37,248 bases of DNA from Oxalobacteraceae bacterium (GCA_947464955.1 CANHZI010000022.1:1-37248); one strand, 5' to 3'. Positions 1 to 9,569 are shown, counted from the first letter of the stretch. Numbers and translations are program-made. The notes: generated from the letters alone by a model not told the origin.

Positions 1-1916
1 GCCGTGCATTCCATCTCGAAAGACTCAGCAAAATCATTTGCTAAGTAACGAGCTGCACCGCGGAAACCCAACATTGGATTTTCTTCATCAGGTTCATAAC
101 GAGTGCCGCCAATCAGTTTCTTGTATTCATTCGATTTAAAATCGGACAACCGCACAATCACTTTCTTAGGCCAGAACGCGGCTGCAATTGTCGCCACGCC
201 TTCAGCCAATTTATCGACATAGAACGCTTTTGGTGAAGCATGGCCACGAGCGACAGATTCCACTGCCTTCTTCAAATCAGGATCGATGTTTGGGTATTCG
301 AGAATCGCTTTTGGATGCACACCAATGTTGTTATTGATGATGAACTCCAAACGTGCCAAGCCCACGCCTTCATTCGGAACCGATTGGAAGTCAAATGCCA
401 ATTGTGGATTACCTACATTCAGCATAATCTTCAGTGGCAGCTTCGGCAATTCACCACGAATTTCTTCAGTGACTTCTGTCTCTAACAAACCATCGTAGAT
501 CTTGCCTTCATCACCCTCTGCGCACGAGACAGTCACCAAGGTGCCATCTTTGAGCAAATCAGTTGCATCACCACATCCAACCACAGCTGGCACACCCAAT
601 TCACGCGCGATAATCGCAGCGTGGCAAGTACGACCACCACGATTCGTCACAATCGCCGAAGCGCGCTTCATGACTGGTTCCCAGTTAGGATCAGTCATAT
701 CGGCGACTAACACGTCACCTGGCTGCACGCGTTCCATTTCTGAAGGATCGTGAATGACACGTACACGACCTGCGCCAATTTTTTGACCGATGGCGCGACC
801 CGACACCAACACGGTACCCGTGCCTTTGAGCTTGAAGCGTTGTTGAGCATCGGTCGATTTCTGCTGCGATTTAACTGTTTCTGGACGTGCTTGCAAGATG
901 TAGAGCTTGCCGTCACGACCATCTTTACCCCACTCGATGTCCATTGGACGACCGTAATGTTTTTCGATGATCACTGCATATTTCGCCAACTCGACGACTT
1001 CTGTATCTGTCAAAGAATAGCGGTTACGTAGTTCGATAGGCACATCGACGGTTTTCACTGAACGACCTGCTTTCGCTTCGCCTGTGAACTCCATCTTGAT
1101 TAGTTTAGAACCGATGTTGCGACGAATGACTGGCAACTTACCTTGTTCCAGCATCGGTTTATGCACATAAAATTCGTCCGGATTCACCGCGCCCTGCACC
1201 ACCGTTTCACCGAGACCATAGCTCGAGGTAATAAACACCACATCTTTGAAACCAGACTCAGTATCAATCGTGAACATCACACCCGCAGCGCCAACGTCTG
1301 AGCGAACCATACGTTGCACACCAGCAGACAAAGCCACTTCTGCATGCGTAAAGCCTTTATGTACACGGTAAGAAATTGCGCGGTCGTTATACAAAGAAGC
1401 GAATACATGCTTCATAGCTTCGAGAACGTTGTCGATACCCACCACGTTCAAGAAAGTTTCTTGTTGACCTGCGAACGAAGCATCTGGCAGATCTTCAGCT
1501 GTTGCAGATGAACGCACGGCAAACGACATTTCAGCACTAGAGTCAGCGACAAGTTTGTTGTAGAACTCTTCGATCTCTTTTTGCAAACGCGGTTGGAATG
1601 GTGTGTCGATAATCCATTGACGAATTTCAGCGCCAGCTTTTGCCAACTCTTTGACGTCTTCAATATCGAGTTTTTCCAAACGATCTGCGATACGTTGCGC
1701 CAATGGCAAACCACCATCAACACTGTGTGATAAGAAATCGCGGAAAGCTTGCGCCGTGGTGGCGAACCCGCCTGGCACACGAACACCAGCAGAAGCAAGC
1801 TGGCTAATCATTTCGCCGAGTGAAGCATTTTTTCCACCTACGGATTCGACATCTGTCATCCGTAAATGCTCAAACGAGGCAACGTAAGTTGCTTCGGTAT
1901 TTGCTGCGTTAGACAT
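1..1916 (-). CDS. ppsA: Phosphoenolpyruvate synthase, C-terminus cut by window edge
   Basis: Converts pyruvate, ATP and water to PEP, AMP and phosphate in gluconeogenesis (cytosolic). The frame is open from the ATG at 1914-1916 to the left edge, giving about 638 residues of a protein that is usually near 790-800. The N-terminal ATP-binding domain begins [19 protein letters not shown] and contains the [10 protein letters not shown] loop. The swivelling phosphohistidine domain carries [10 protein letters not shown], with the catalytic His at about residue 432 and the regulatory Thr two residues before it. The start of the PEP/pyruvate-binding barrel follows, and the rest lies outside the window. 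The divergent neighbour ppsR encodes the kinase/phosphorylase that acts on that Thr in this family, which supports the call. Confidence 0.96.
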   Translation of the reverse strand, partial: MSNAANTEATYVASFEHLRMTDVESVGGKNASLGEMISQLASAGVRVPGGFATTAQAFRDFLSHSVDGGLPLAQRIADRLEKLDIEDVKELAKAGAEIRQWIIDTPFQPRLQKEIEEFYNKLVADSSAEMSFAVRSSATAEDLPDASFAGQQETFLNVVGIDNVLEAMKHVFASLYNDRAISYRVHKGFTHAEVALSAGVQRMVRSDVGAAGVMFTIDTESGFKDVVFITSSYGLGETVVQGAVNPDEFYVHKPMLEQGKLPVIRRNIGSKLIKMEFTGEAKAGRSVKTVDVPIELRNRYSLTDTEVVELAKYAVIIEKHYGRPMDIEWGKDGRDGKLYILQARPETVKSQQKSTDAQQRFKLKGTGTVLVSGRAIGQKIGAGRVRVIHDPSEMERVQPGDVLVADMTDPNWEPVMKRASAIVTNRGGRTCHAAIIARELGVPAVVGCGDATDLLKDGTLVTVSCAEGDEGKIYDGLLETEVTEEIRGELPKLPLKIMLNVGNPQLAFDFQSVPNEGVGLARLEFIINNNIGVHPKAILEYPNIDPDLKKAVESVARGHASPKAFYVDKLAEGVATIAAAFWPKKVIVRLSDFKSNEYKKLIGGTRYEPDEENPMLGFRGAARYLANDFAESFEMECT

Positions 1917-2298
1917 AACAACCTCTTTTTTGATGATAAGAAATCTGTCGCACTGCGTTTACTTCTCGCTGCTTACTGCCTGCTGTGTTCGCGGCAAATT
2001 CACGCGACTTGCATTATTTTTGTTATTCTGTTGCCAGCATTCAATTAAAATCTTTGTTGAGCATTTTACCTTGTGCGCTGCAAAAAACACATTAGGCACA
2101 CAAATTTTGTGACTATTTTTAATAATATATCAGCACCCGATTTGTCTTTCGTCCAGCCTGTCTTCTTTCATAGACAAAATCGCGTATTTTTAGCCTTGGT
2201 CTTTGCCAAGTCAGCATCGATGTACGGGAATCTTTACGAAGCCGTGCGCTCTAGTGCTATTCTTCAGTTTATTACCAAATCAACTATTTCATCTTCTT
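1917..2298. promoter_or_regulatory. Divergent ppsA/ppsR intergenic region
   Basis: This 382-bp spacer separates two divergently transcribed genes, so it should hold both promoters. It is AT-rich (for example the AATAATATAT run near 2121-2130). I could not find a -35/-10 pair with good spacing on either strand and mark no promoter. I see no convincing gene in it: the open frames here are short and lack ribosome sites. Confidence 0.45.
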
Positions 2299-3144
2299 AT
2301 GCCAGATCAAAGCCTGCCACCACTCCCCAACGCCAACCGCACCGTTTTTTTTGTCTCTGACGGCACTGGCATTACCGCAGAAGCCTTTGGGCACTCGGTT
2401 ATCACCCAATTTGACATGAAGTTCAAACAAGTGCGCTTGCCTTTTATCGACACGCTAGATAAAGCAGAGGAAGCAGTGCGACGTATCAACGAAGCTTTTG
2501 ATCTTACCGGCAATCGCCCCATTGTCTTCTCAACCTTGGTGAAACCTGAGTTAGCGCACGTGATATTCCGCTCTAAGGGTTTGCATATGGACTTAATCCA
2601 AACCTTCGTGGCACCGTTAGAAGAAGAACTAGGCGTCAAGTCGACACACACGGTCGGTCGCAGCCATAACATTGCCGATACCGAAGAATATAAAAATCGT
2701 ATCGAAGCAATAAACTTTTCTTTGGCGCACGACGACGGACAATCAAACAAGAATCTGGAGATGGCCGACGTCATCTTGGTTGGGGTCTCGCGTTCTGGCA
2801 AAACACCAACAACCTTGTACCTAGCGATGCAATATGGGATAAAGGCAGCCAACTATCCACTCATCCCTGACGATTTCGAACGCGGCAAGCTACCATCTGC
2901 CTTACCCCAATTTAAAGGGAAAATCTTCGGACTCAGCATCGCTCCAGAACGTCTATCCGAAATTCGCAACGAGCGACGCCCGGGGAGCAAGTATGCCTCA
3001 TTAGAAAACTGCCGTTATGAGGTGAATGAGGCCGAGGCGATGATGAAGCGCGAAGGCATACGCTGGTTATCTTCGACCGCAAAGTCGATCGAGGAAATCG
3101 CGACGACCATTTTGCAAGAAGTTAAACCAGATTCGCGGCTTTGA
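2299..3144 (+). CDS. ppsR: PEP synthase regulatory protein (bifunctional kinase/pyrophosphorylase)
   Basis: DUF299 family enzyme that inactivates PEP synthase by ADP-dependent phosphorylation of a Thr and reactivates it by phosphate-dependent removal. From the ATG at 2299 the protein has 281 residues, matching the usual 270-280. Visible signatures are the N-terminal [12 protein letters not shown] segment (residues 17-28), a P-loop GVSRSGKT (about 162-169) followed by [12 protein letters not shown], and the C-terminal [19 protein letters not shown] block. The frame stays open upstream to 2203, but family alignment favours 2299; no strong Shine-Dalgarno sequence is visible. It is divergent from its target ppsA. 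Confidence 0.95.
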   Translation: MPDQSLPPLPNANRTVFFVSDGTGITAEAFGHSVITQFDMKFKQVRLPFIDTLDKAEEAVRRINEAFDLTGNRPIVFSTLVKPELAHVIFRSKGLHMDLIQTFVAPLEEELGVKSTHTVGRSHNIADTEEYKNRIEAINFSLAHDDGQSNKNLEMADVILVGVSRSGKTPTTLYLAMQYGIKAANYPLIPDDFERGKLPSALPQFKGKIFGLSIAPERLSEIRNERRPGSKYASLENCRYEVNEAEAMMKREGIRWLSSTAKSIEEIATTILQEVKPDSRL

Positions 3145-3221
3145 CATACAAAGGGAAATCTAGCGGAATTTGAGCGTTCTGCCATTATTTCGGCGGAGAT
3201 ACAAAATTTGACAACTTCAAA

Positions 3222-3240
3222 GCCCTATTTTGGGTAGGGC
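3222..3240. repeat. Short hairpin between convergent ppsR and rRNA methyltransferase genes
   Basis: GCCCTA at 3222-3227 and TAGGGC at 3235-3240 form a 6-bp GC-rich stem with a 7-nt loop in the 116-bp convergent spacer. No T-run follows on either strand, so it is at best a weak terminator. Confidence 0.25.
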
Positions 3241-3260
3241 GCTCTCATCAATCGTCATCC

Positions 3261-4052
3261 TCAATTTGACGACAATCCTTGCCGCACCTGTTCAAAAAAA
3301 CAAATGGCAGCGCTAGCGGCGACGTTGAGTGATTCTATATCTGGCCGTTGAGGGATTGTCACCGTCTCGTTGGCAAGCGCCATCAATTGCGGCGACACGC
3401 CCTGTCCTTCATGGCCAAATAACCAGGCTAATGACTGTTTTAGATTGGCTTGATAGATGGTCGTTTGGGTGTGCGAACTGGTCGCAAAAACAGGTACATG
3501 ACTTTCTTGAATAAGGTGCTTCAAATCAACCGACTCGAAAATCTCAAGCAAGAAATGCGCTCCCATACCTGCACGCAAAACTTTGGGTGACCAAGCAGAG
3601 GCGGTGCCTTCACTGCAATATACTTGCTTGATACCAGCGGCCGCTGCGCTTCTTAAAATTGAACCCAAATTCCCGGGGTCTTGCAAACCGTCAAGCAACA
3701 CGGCGTTTGTCGACAAGGCACCAAGCACTTCTGAATTTGGGATCACCGTCACAAACACCAAACCAACACCATTTTCAACTTGGCTAATCGCTTGATACAG
3801 TGCTTCTGGCAGACAAATAACCTGGGTCGCCCGCGCCTCACAGGCACTAACGATATCGACTACTTCTTGTTTTTGCAAACTTGATTCCGACACCACGCAT
3901 AACTCTGGACTACCACGATGCTGCAGAAAAGCTTGGCATAAATGTGTACCATCAAGCAAAGTCTTCCCGCTTTTACGGCGTGCGTTCGCATTAGTGGCAA
4001 GATGTTTAATTTCTTTGTAAAGCGCATTATCACGCGAGGTGATTTGTTTCAT
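3261..4052 (-). CDS. TrmH/SpoU-family RNA 2'-O-methyltransferase
   Basis: SPOUT-fold methyltransferase that transfers a methyl group from SAM to a ribose 2'-OH, probably in 23S rRNA. It has 263 residues. An N-terminal substrate-binding region (residues 1-100, with [14 protein letters not shown]) precedes the three SpoU motifs: motif 1 [16 protein letters not shown] at 121-136, motif 2 [11 protein letters not shown], and motif 3 with [18 protein letters not shown] near the C-terminus. The start ATG overlaps the rnhB stop by 4 bp, so the two are translationally coupled. The exact target nucleotide cannot be read from sequence; RlmB-like and TsnR-like members look alike. Confidence 0.9.
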   Translation of the reverse strand: MKQITSRDNALYKEIKHLATNANARRKSGKTLLDGTHLCQAFLQHRGSPELCVVSESSLQKQEVVDIVSACEARATQVICLPEALYQAISQVENGVGLVFVTVIPNSEVLGALSTNAVLLDGLQDPGNLGSILRSAAAAGIKQVYCSEGTASAWSPKVLRAGMGAHFLLEIFESVDLKHLIQESHVPVFATSSHTQTTIYQANLKQSLAWLFGHEGQGVSPQLMALANETVTIPQRPDIESLNVAASAAICFFEQVRQGLSSN

Positions 4053-4669
4053 GGCGATTCTTTCAAAAGAGCTTTCACTGGCCCATAGGATTTGCGATGG
4101 ATAGGTGAAACACCAAATTCTTTCAGACGCGCCAGATGCAATGCCGTCGGATAACCTTTGTGCTGATCGAGCGCATACTGCGGATATTGCTCGTGCAATT
4201 TGGCCAAAAGATGGTCGCGCGCCGTTTTCGCTAAAATCGAGGCTGCGGAAATCGCTGGTACTTTATCATCGCCCTTTACAATCGCTTCCGAGCGCACCGA
4301 CATGACCGGGCATCGATTGCCATCAATCAGTGCTAGGCTTGGCGTAATCTTCAATCCTTCGACCGCTCTGCGCATCGCCAACATCGTGGCTTGTAGGATA
4401 TTGAGTCTATCAATTTCTTCCTCAGAGCACTCGGCTATTGACCACGCTAAGACTTTCTCTTTAATTTCGATGGCGAGTGCATCGCGCTGCGCCTCGCTCA
4501 ACTTTTTTGAATCGCGCAAACCAGCAATGGGGCGTTGGGGATCAAGAATTACCGCTGCCGCCGTCACTGGGCCTGCCAAAGGGCCGCGTCCTGCCTCATC
4601 GACTCCGCAGATGATTTCATCCTGTTCATCAAAGTCAAATAAGGACATGGTCTCGTTAGATGCCACCAT
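4049..4669 (-). CDS. rnhB: Ribonuclease HII
   Basis: Cleaves RNA in RNA-DNA hybrids and removes single misincorporated ribonucleotides. It has 206 residues. The signature [14 protein letters not shown] carries metal-binding D24 and E25, LIDGN carries D116, and [12 protein letters not shown] is the conserved C-terminal block. I chose the ATG at 4669 because GGGA lies about 9 nt upstream; an internal ATG at 4648 is an alternative. It starts 1 nt after the stop of the upstream thioredoxin-fold gene and overlaps the downstream methyltransferase by 4 bp, so the three form one unit. Confidence 0.95.
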   Translation of the reverse strand: MVASNETMSLFDFDEQDEIICGVDEAGRGPLAGPVTAAAVILDPQRPIAGLRDSKKLSEAQRDALAIEIKEKVLAWSIAECSEEEIDRLNILQATMLAMRRAVEGLKITPSLALIDGNRCPVMSVRSEAIVKGDDKVPAISAASILAKTARDHLLAKLHEQYPQYALDQHKGYPTALHLARLKEFGVSPIHRKSYGPVKALLKESP

Positions 4670-4670
4670 A

Positions 4671-4940
4671 TTAAGCGTCCCTTGATTGTTCTAAAAATGC
4701 GTGTAATGAAGCTAGGTCGAAAAAGTAATGGCATAACTGTTGGCTTGACTTACCATCGCGACTTGCCAGCAAAACGGGCACCAATTCGTCATATCGCGCC
4801 AATAGTTCCTCATTGCCATCCAAGTCAATATCGATCACTTCGATGGTATGAACAATGTCACCCAAAGCCGCTTGCAATTGCTCAAACATGTCTTGGCAAA
4901 GATGGCAATAACTACGGGAGTAAAGAGTAAAGTGAATCAT
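4671..4940 (-). CDS. Glutaredoxin-family (DUF836-like) thioredoxin-fold protein
   Basis: Small cytosolic protein of 89 residues. It begins [18 protein letters not shown], a beta strand followed by a CxxC (CHLC) redox motif at the start of the first helix, as in the glutaredoxin-like DUF836 family. [23 protein letters not shown] gives the second strand and the conserved cis-Pro region (V-P-V). The ATG at 4940 fits the family; a longer frame opens only with a TTG at 4976. It follows mucD after a terminator and is packed against rnhB. Its redox partner is unknown. Confidence 0.82.
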   Translation of the reverse strand: MIHFTLYSRSYCHLCQDMFEQLQAALGDIVHTIEVIDIDLDGNEELLARYDELVPVLLASRDGKSSQQLCHYFFDLASLHAFLEQSRDA

Positions 4941-5033
4941 GCATGCAAGTGGAGAGTAAATCTCTGATCGGGACAAGGCATGATTATAAGCCCGACAGCA
5001 CTAAACGCCCAATCCTATCCAAAAGGCAGAAAA

Positions 5034-5064
5034 AAACCGTGGCCCCAAAAAGGAACCACGGTTT
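5034..5064 (-). terminator. Intrinsic terminator after mucD
   Basis: The minus strand reads AAACCGTGG, a 13-nt loop, CCACGGTTT, then a T-run. It is a perfect 9-bp stem placed 25 bp after the mucD stop, so it should end the rpoE-rseA-rseB-mucD transcript and separate it from the thioredoxin-fold/rnhB genes. Confidence 0.85.
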
Positions 5065-5088
5065 GGTCGTGAAAGTGTAACGAATAAA

Positions 5089-6609
5089 TTACTGAACAGG
5101 GCGAATTACGACAAATTGTGATGACTGACCAGAACGTACCAATAGCACCACTGGCTTTTTCGGATCCAACTTCGATGCCATTGCCTCGAATTGTTTCGCA
5201 TCCTTAACGTCAACATTATTCATCATCAAGATTACATCACCTGGACGCAAACCGCTCAACGCACCCGCCCCTTCAACGCTATCGATAACCACACCAGATG
5301 CATTGGGGACAGCGCGTTTTTGTGCTTCGGTGAGATCTGAAACCGTCACACCTAGAATATTTTCAGCACTATCCTTTTTCGACTTTTTCTCGGGTTTACC
5401 TACCGCTTTATCTGGCTCTGCCTCGCCGACGATTGCAGTGATCTCTTTCTGGGCACCTTTTCGCCAAATCGTCATGCTCGCTTTTGTCCCAGGCTTTGTT
5501 CCACCAACCACGCGTGGCAAATCTGTACGCTTCTCAATTGCAACTCCATTAAACTTCAGGACCACATCGCCATCCTGCAAGCCTGCTTTGTCGGCAGGAC
5601 CGCCTGCTTCAACGCGCGCGATCAAGGCACCTTGTTGCTTACTCAAGCCAAGGGACTCAGCCACTTCTTTACTCAGATCCGCAATTTCCACGCCTAACCG
5701 GCCACGCGATACAGAACCGGTCGATTTCAATTGTTCGACCACACGCATAGCCTCATCAATTGGGATGGCAAAAGAAATCCCCATGTAACCACCTGAGCGA
5801 CTATAAATTTGCGAATTGATACCAATGACTTCGCCGCGCATATTGATCAATGGGCCACCAGAGTTACCCGGATTAACTGCGACATCAGTTTGAATCAATG
5901 GTAGGAAATCGCCGGTATCACGCGCTTTCGATGAGATGATGCCGGCGGTTACCGTATTATCCAAGTCAAACGGTGAACCGATTGCAATCACCCACTCGCC
6001 AGCACGAATTTTATCGGAGTCACCAATCGCCATTTTCGGTAGCTTGCTACCATCTATCTTTAGAACCGCAACGTCAGTGCGACGATCGCTTCCAATCACT
6101 TTGGCTTTAAATTCGCGTTTGTCATTGAGCTTCACATACACTTCAGAAGCGCCATCAACCACATGCGTGTTCGTCAAAACATAACCGTCTTGCGAGACGA
6201 TAAAACCCGAGCCGACACCACGGGGAATCTCTTGTTCTAGTTGCTTAGGTGCTTGTCGGCGATTGCGAGGATTGGGTTGCGCAGGTGCGGGAATTCCGAA
6301 GAAACGACGCAACATTTCTTGCGCCTGATCATCGTCCGCGAATGGATCATTTTGAACCTGAGATACTTTTTGCGTGGTGCGAATATTAACAACAGCTGGA
6401 CTGGTTCTTTCGACCAATTGCGTGAAGTCAGGTAATCCTGTGACTAACACCGGCGCTGGATTTTGCGGTGCAGCTGTAGGAACTTGCGCAATGGCGTCAT
6501 TGCTCGAGCTGAAATAACTAATCCCTGCAAACACCGAAGCACTGATTAATAGAGAGGAAATTAAGATGGAGATGTGTTTTTCAACAGGAAAAGATCGAAC
6601 ATTTTTCAT
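5089..6609 (-). CDS. mucD: Periplasmic Do-type serine protease (DegP/MucD)
   Basis: HtrA-family protease/chaperone that removes misfolded periplasmic proteins under sigma-E control. From the ATG at 6609 it has 506 residues; this start has GGTGA about 6 nt upstream, and the frame continues upstream without a better site (another ATG lies at 6627). An N-terminal hydrophobic segment (about residues 13-32) is a signal peptide or anchor. The catalytic triad is H149 (TNTHVVDG), D179 (RRTDVAVLKI) and S250 (NPGNSGGPL). Two PDZ domains follow, the first opening with RGRLGVEIADLSKEV and the second containing ILGVTVSDLTEAQ. A Lys/Glu-rich linker joins them. It is the last gene of the sigma-E operon, before a clear terminator. 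Confidence 0.95.
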   Translation of the reverse strand: MKNVRSFPVEKHISILISSLLISASVFAGISYFSSSNDAIAQVPTAAPQNPAPVLVTGLPDFTQLVERTSPAVVNIRTTQKVSQVQNDPFADDDQAQEMLRRFFGIPAPAQPNPRNRRQAPKQLEQEIPRGVGSGFIVSQDGYVLTNTHVVDGASEVYVKLNDKREFKAKVIGSDRRTDVAVLKIDGSKLPKMAIGDSDKIRAGEWVIAIGSPFDLDNTVTAGIISSKARDTGDFLPLIQTDVAVNPGNSGGPLINMRGEVIGINSQIYSRSGGYMGISFAIPIDEAMRVVEQLKSTGSVSRGRLGVEIADLSKEVAESLGLSKQQGALIARVEAGGPADKAGLQDGDVVLKFNGVAIEKRTDLPRVVGGTKPGTKASMTIWRKGAQKEITAIVGEAEPDKAVGKPEKKSKKDSAENILGVTVSDLTEAQKRAVPNASGVVIDSVEGAGALSGLRPGDVILMMNNVDVKDAKQFEAMASKLDPKKPVVLLVRSGQSSQFVVIRPVQ

Positions 6610-6632
6610 ATTGTCACCGTTATACATTAACC

Positions 6633-7637
6633 CTATTTTTTGAATTGAATGGAACTCACCACTTGTTTTATTGCGGTTGCTGGCACTTCCCCTACCACCG
6701 TCAGCCAATGCTCACCAAGACGTTTAGACGTAATTGTCATTGCGCCTTGCTGCAAACTCCCTTCCGTCCGATTGCCGAAATTCGGTTCGATAAAAACCGA
6801 GAATGTCGACAAACCATCCGAAAACATCATTTGAACTACTTCATGCGATTTAGCGCTATTGGCTTCGCTACCCCCCGCAGCTGCTGACATAGGTATTAAT
6901 CTTCTAGTTTCAAGAGTCTTTTTGTAACCGGAGGGTAAAGATTTTACAGACCAACCTGAATTGACGTTGGCTTTCACCGTCAAATATTCCGTTTTCCAAC
7001 TTGCTGTACCTGTATAGCTGGGTTTCAAGCGCGCCTTATCAACCTCACCAATACTAATTTGCGTGAAAGCAATTTGCTCTATTACCTCTTGACGGGGGTT
7101 TAATGTCTGAATGCCTAGCAGCAGATTCGAATTTTTTTCAACACATAGTTTAAAACCATAACGTGATGTGTCTTTGGGTTGGAAGTTCAACACCTGACAT
7201 TCGGCACCCGCGACCCGGCTCATCTGCGCTTTACGGATCACGTACGACTGCGGCAAGAGACTCGCATTCTCACTGAGCAATGCCGGAAATTCTTCCTGCG
7301 TCAGGTTCTTTTCGACTTGTATCGTTTTACTCTCGGGCAAATAGCAATTCACCTCGCCATTGCGGCGCACATATTCACGCGGCTTTCCGTCCAAAATCTC
7401 CAACTTTTCGACTTCGACATCGCCATCATAAGCGTGTGTAATCCTTGAAGTACGAATTTGATTCCCTTGCTGATAAACAAATGTACCGGAATAACTCAAT
7501 TTCTTTGCTGCAGCTTGAATCGACTGTAGCAGTTTGCCTATCTCAGCATCATCTTGTGCGGTCTGCGCAAAAACGACTGGCGACAAAAAGACGCCAAAAA
7601 GAAAAACCGCTAATTGATTCACCATGCTTCGGAACAT
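6633..7637 (-). CDS. rseB: Sigma-E factor regulatory protein RseB/MucB
   Basis: Periplasmic protein that binds the RseA periplasmic domain, shields it from proteolysis and senses mislocalised lipoprotein/LPS. It has 334 residues with a signal peptide ending near VVFAQ (about residue 25). The MucB/RseB N-terminal lipid-binding-like domain includes LSYSGTFVYQQGNQIRTSRI, and the C-terminal domain ends with the GEVPATAIKQVVSSI block. The first ATG (7637) has GAGA about 8 nt upstream and is preferred over the ATG at 7625. It begins 3 nt after the rseA stop. Confidence 0.93.
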   Translation of the reverse strand: MFRSMVNQLAVFLFGVFLSPVVFAQTAQDDAEIGKLLQSIQAAAKKLSYSGTFVYQQGNQIRTSRITHAYDGDVEVEKLEILDGKPREYVRRNGEVNCYLPESKTIQVEKNLTQEEFPALLSENASLLPQSYVIRKAQMSRVAGAECQVLNFQPKDTSRYGFKLCVEKNSNLLLGIQTLNPRQEVIEQIAFTQISIGEVDKARLKPSYTGTASWKTEYLTVKANVNSGWSVKSLPSGYKKTLETRRLIPMSAAAGGSEANSAKSHEVVQMMFSDGLSTFSVFIEPNFGNRTEGSLQQGAMTITSKRLGEHWLTVVGEVPATAIKQVVSSIQFKK

Positions 7638-7640
7638 AGT

Positions 7641-8330
7641 TTATTTCTCAGTGGGAGTTGGAACAACGTTCGCCTTTTGGATATGACGTGCACCACTCTC
7701 CAAGGTTGGCGAGACTTTTTGATGCGCTTGCAAATAGCTATCGAGACGTGGGTCTCGCAACATTTCAACTTGATCCTCAAGTTTTGGGGCAAACTCGATG
7801 TCCTTCGGCGTGCCGTTTCCCGTGCTCTGTGGGTTTGTAGTCAAGCCAGAATTTGGGGCACTGCTATTTGAGGCTAGCTTGATGTTAGACCCAAAGCTTT
7901 CATTAACCTCAGACTTTGCAAGAATACCCGTGCCCTGTCCTTGCGGGTTGATGCTAGAAATAATTTGCGGTGCCATCACAAAGGCAACCATTAGCGCTGC
8001 AGCGATACTCGTCATCGCCATATAACGGGAATTGCTATTAATTCGAACATCCTGATGCTCAGCACCACTCTTCGTCGCGCGAGGCGCCAAAACGACCGGC
8101 TCTTGCTCGAGGCGAGCCATTAGCTTTTGAGTGAAATTACTACTCATCGGAACATCTAAATCTTCGGAGCGCAAGACGTCGCCAATGCGATGGTACTCGC
8201 TCCACGTCTGCATCATTTGATGGTCGTGATCTTGACGCATCTGCATCAGCAAAGCATCCAACTGAGCATCCGTCAGCTCACCATCGAGGGCCTCTGAAAT
8301 GCTAGCTTTCGTGTTGATCTTGGTTTCCAT
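7641..8330 (-). CDS. rseA: Anti-sigma-E factor RseA/MucA
   Basis: Single-pass inner-membrane anti-sigma factor of 229 residues. The N-terminal cytoplasmic domain (ISEALDGELTDAQLDALL) matches the RseA N-terminal domain that clamps the sigma factor. One transmembrane helix lies at about 103-122 (MAMTSIAAALMVAFVMAP). The periplasmic part is low in complexity (Ser/Asn/Gly/Thr-rich) and should bind RseB. The start ATG follows a good GGGGAA site. It is placed between rpoE and rseB as in other proteobacteria. Confidence 0.93.
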   Translation of the reverse strand: METKINTKASISEALDGELTDAQLDALLMQMRQDHDHQMMQTWSEYHRIGDVLRSEDLDVPMSSNFTQKLMARLEQEPVVLAPRATKSGAEHQDVRINSNSRYMAMTSIAAALMVAFVMAPQIISSINPQGQGTGILAKSEVNESFGSNIKLASNSSAPNSGLTTNPQSTGNGTPKDIEFAPKLEDQVEMLRDPRLDSYLQAHQKVSPTLESGARHIQKANVVPTPTEK

Positions 8331-8379
8331 CTTAATTCCCCGGCAAAATTTGACTTGTTTCTATTTTTTATCTACTTCA

Positions 8380-8982
8380 CTACCAGCGCTGATCGATTGC
8401 TGTCCCGATCAAGGGCCTTAATTTTTCTGCTATGGCTTCACGTGCTCGAAAGATTCGACTGCGTACCGTACCAATCGGACAAAGCATCACTTCTGCAATT
8501 TCGTCATAACTGAGCCCTTCAATTTCTCTCAAGGTGATTGCATTACGCAACTCCTCTGGCAATGACTGCATAACGGCGTTGACCGTATTCGCAATTTGCT
8601 TACTCGCCAATAAGGATTCGGGTGTATTAATGTCCCTCAAGCCATCGGCATCATTAAAACTTTCAGCTTCATCGACATCAGAATCGGTTGAGGTTGGCGC
8701 TCGTCGCCCTTGTGTCACCAAATAATTCTTTGCGGTGTTGATACCAATTCGATAAAGCCAAGTGTAAAACGCAGAATCACCTCTAAAATTTGCTAAAGCA
8801 CGATACGCCTTAATAAATGCCTCTTGCACCACATCTTCGGCCTCCGCATGATCATGGACGAGACGGGACACGAGCCGAAAAAGTTTCCTTTGATATTTGG
8901 AAACAAGCAGCTCAAATGCCCTTTTATCACCCTGTTGAACGCGCTCAACCAGTAATTGATCAATCTCGCGCTCTGTCGTCAC
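8380..8982 (-). CDS. rpoE: RNA polymerase sigma factor RpoE (AlgU)
   Basis: ECF sigma factor for the envelope-stress response, 200 residues. Region 2 spans about 25-95 (YQRKLFRLVSRLVHDHAEAE, then DVVQEAFIKAYRAL and FYTWLYRIGINTAKN). Region 4 lies at about 130-185 (LPEELRNAITLREIEGLSYD, then EIAEVMLCPIGTVRSRIFRA). The start is a GTG at 8980-8982 with GGGA about 9 nt upstream; no in-frame ATG is visible near it. Upstream lies a sigma-E-like promoter, so the operon is probably autoregulated. Confidence 0.96.
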   Translation of the reverse strand: MTTEREIDQLLVERVQQGDKRAFELLVSKYQRKLFRLVSRLVHDHAEAEDVVQEAFIKAYRALANFRGDSAFYTWLYRIGINTAKNYLVTQGRRAPTSTDSDVDEAESFNDADGLRDINTPESLLASKQIANTVNAVMQSLPEELRNAITLREIEGLSYDEIAEVMLCPIGTVRSRIFRAREAIAEKLRPLIGTAIDQRW

Positions 8983-9045
8983 GCCTTCATTCCCATTTTT
9001 GCATTTATTGTTATGGCCTATGCTGTTCTCTTGCTTTTACATGAG

Positions 9046-9073
9046 TTATGACCAAGCCTTCATTTGAAAGTTC
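9046..9073 (-). promoter_or_regulatory. Candidate sigma-E-type promoter for rpoE
   Basis: The minus strand has GAACTT at 9073-9068 (-35), a 16-nt spacer, then TCATAA at 9051-9046 preceded by G. This resembles the GAACTT / GTCTAA pair known for RpoE promoters. It lies about 64 nt upstream of the rpoE GTG and just after the ygfX stop, the expected place for autoregulation. No mapped start is available here. Confidence 0.6.
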
Positions 9074-9078
9074 ATTTT

Positions 9079-9558
9079 TTACAGTTGATTTACCGCAAGT
9101 ATATTAGAGCTTGGCCTCTGACGTGCAAAACGAACCAGCACCTTCATTCGTCGAAAATCCTGAGGCTGCATACTGTCTGGCAGCACACTCAAATTCAAAA
9201 CACGACCCGAGGAGCCGCGCAAATGCAAAGAAACAAAATGGGACCACGCTCGACTATTCGGTTGAAGACTGACTTCTTGGGTTGAGATTAATTTGCCGTC
9301 TGCGAGGAATTCAGTGATCTGCAGAGAAAAATCTCGACGAATCAATAATTCCAGATACAGATCACTAGCAAACACCTGTTGTAGATCTCGCCAACTCCAA
9401 ACAACAACGACCAAGAGTGCGAACACAGCAACGGCGCTATAAATACCCCAAGTGATGACCAGATACACCAGCGTCCACAGACACAAAAATAGCATGGACG
9501 CGACCGCAAATCGCAACTGCCTTGATGGTCTAATGACAATTTTTAAATCAGTGCGCAT
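9079..9558 (-). CDS. YgfX-like (CptA-type) inner-membrane protein
   Basis: It has 159 residues. A short basic N-terminus (RPSRQLRFA) is followed by two close hydrophobic segments (about residues 17-55), then a soluble C-terminal half. That half has the pattern HFVSLHLRG...LSVLPDSMQPQDFRRMKVLV, which I match to the LRLRS...LAADSMDEAEWRDLRRIL pattern of the YgfX family. Family members have been described as membrane toxin-like or flavinylation-associated proteins; the role here is unknown. It sits between fabF and rpoE, just after the fabF terminator. The start ATG has no clear Shine-Dalgarno site. Confidence 0.65.
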   Translation of the reverse strand: MRTDLKIVIRPSRQLRFAVASMLFLCLWTLVYLVITWGIYSAVAVFALLVVVVWSWRDLQQVFASDLYLELLIRRDFSLQITEFLADGKLISTQEVSLQPNSRAWSHFVSLHLRGSSGRVLNLSVLPDSMQPQDFRRMKVLVRFARQRPSSNILAVNQL

Positions 9559-9569
9559 TTTAGATTAAC

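Noticed and set aside
2307-2852. Open frame of 181 codons antisense to ppsR
   Set aside because: Mirrors the conserved ppsR coding region; no promoter or ribosome site seen.
3222-3240. Hairpin as an intrinsic terminator for ppsR
   Set aside because: Only a 6-bp stem and no T-run on either strand, so kept only as a low-confidence repeat.
4200-4685. Open frame of 161 codons on the plus strand opposite rnhB
   Set aside because: Fully antisense to a well-supported gene, with no ribosome site and no recognisable domain.
5303-5788. Open frame of 161 codons on the plus strand inside mucD
   Set aside because: Antisense shadow of the PDZ region; low-complexity Ser/Pro/Thr product typical of a reverse frame.
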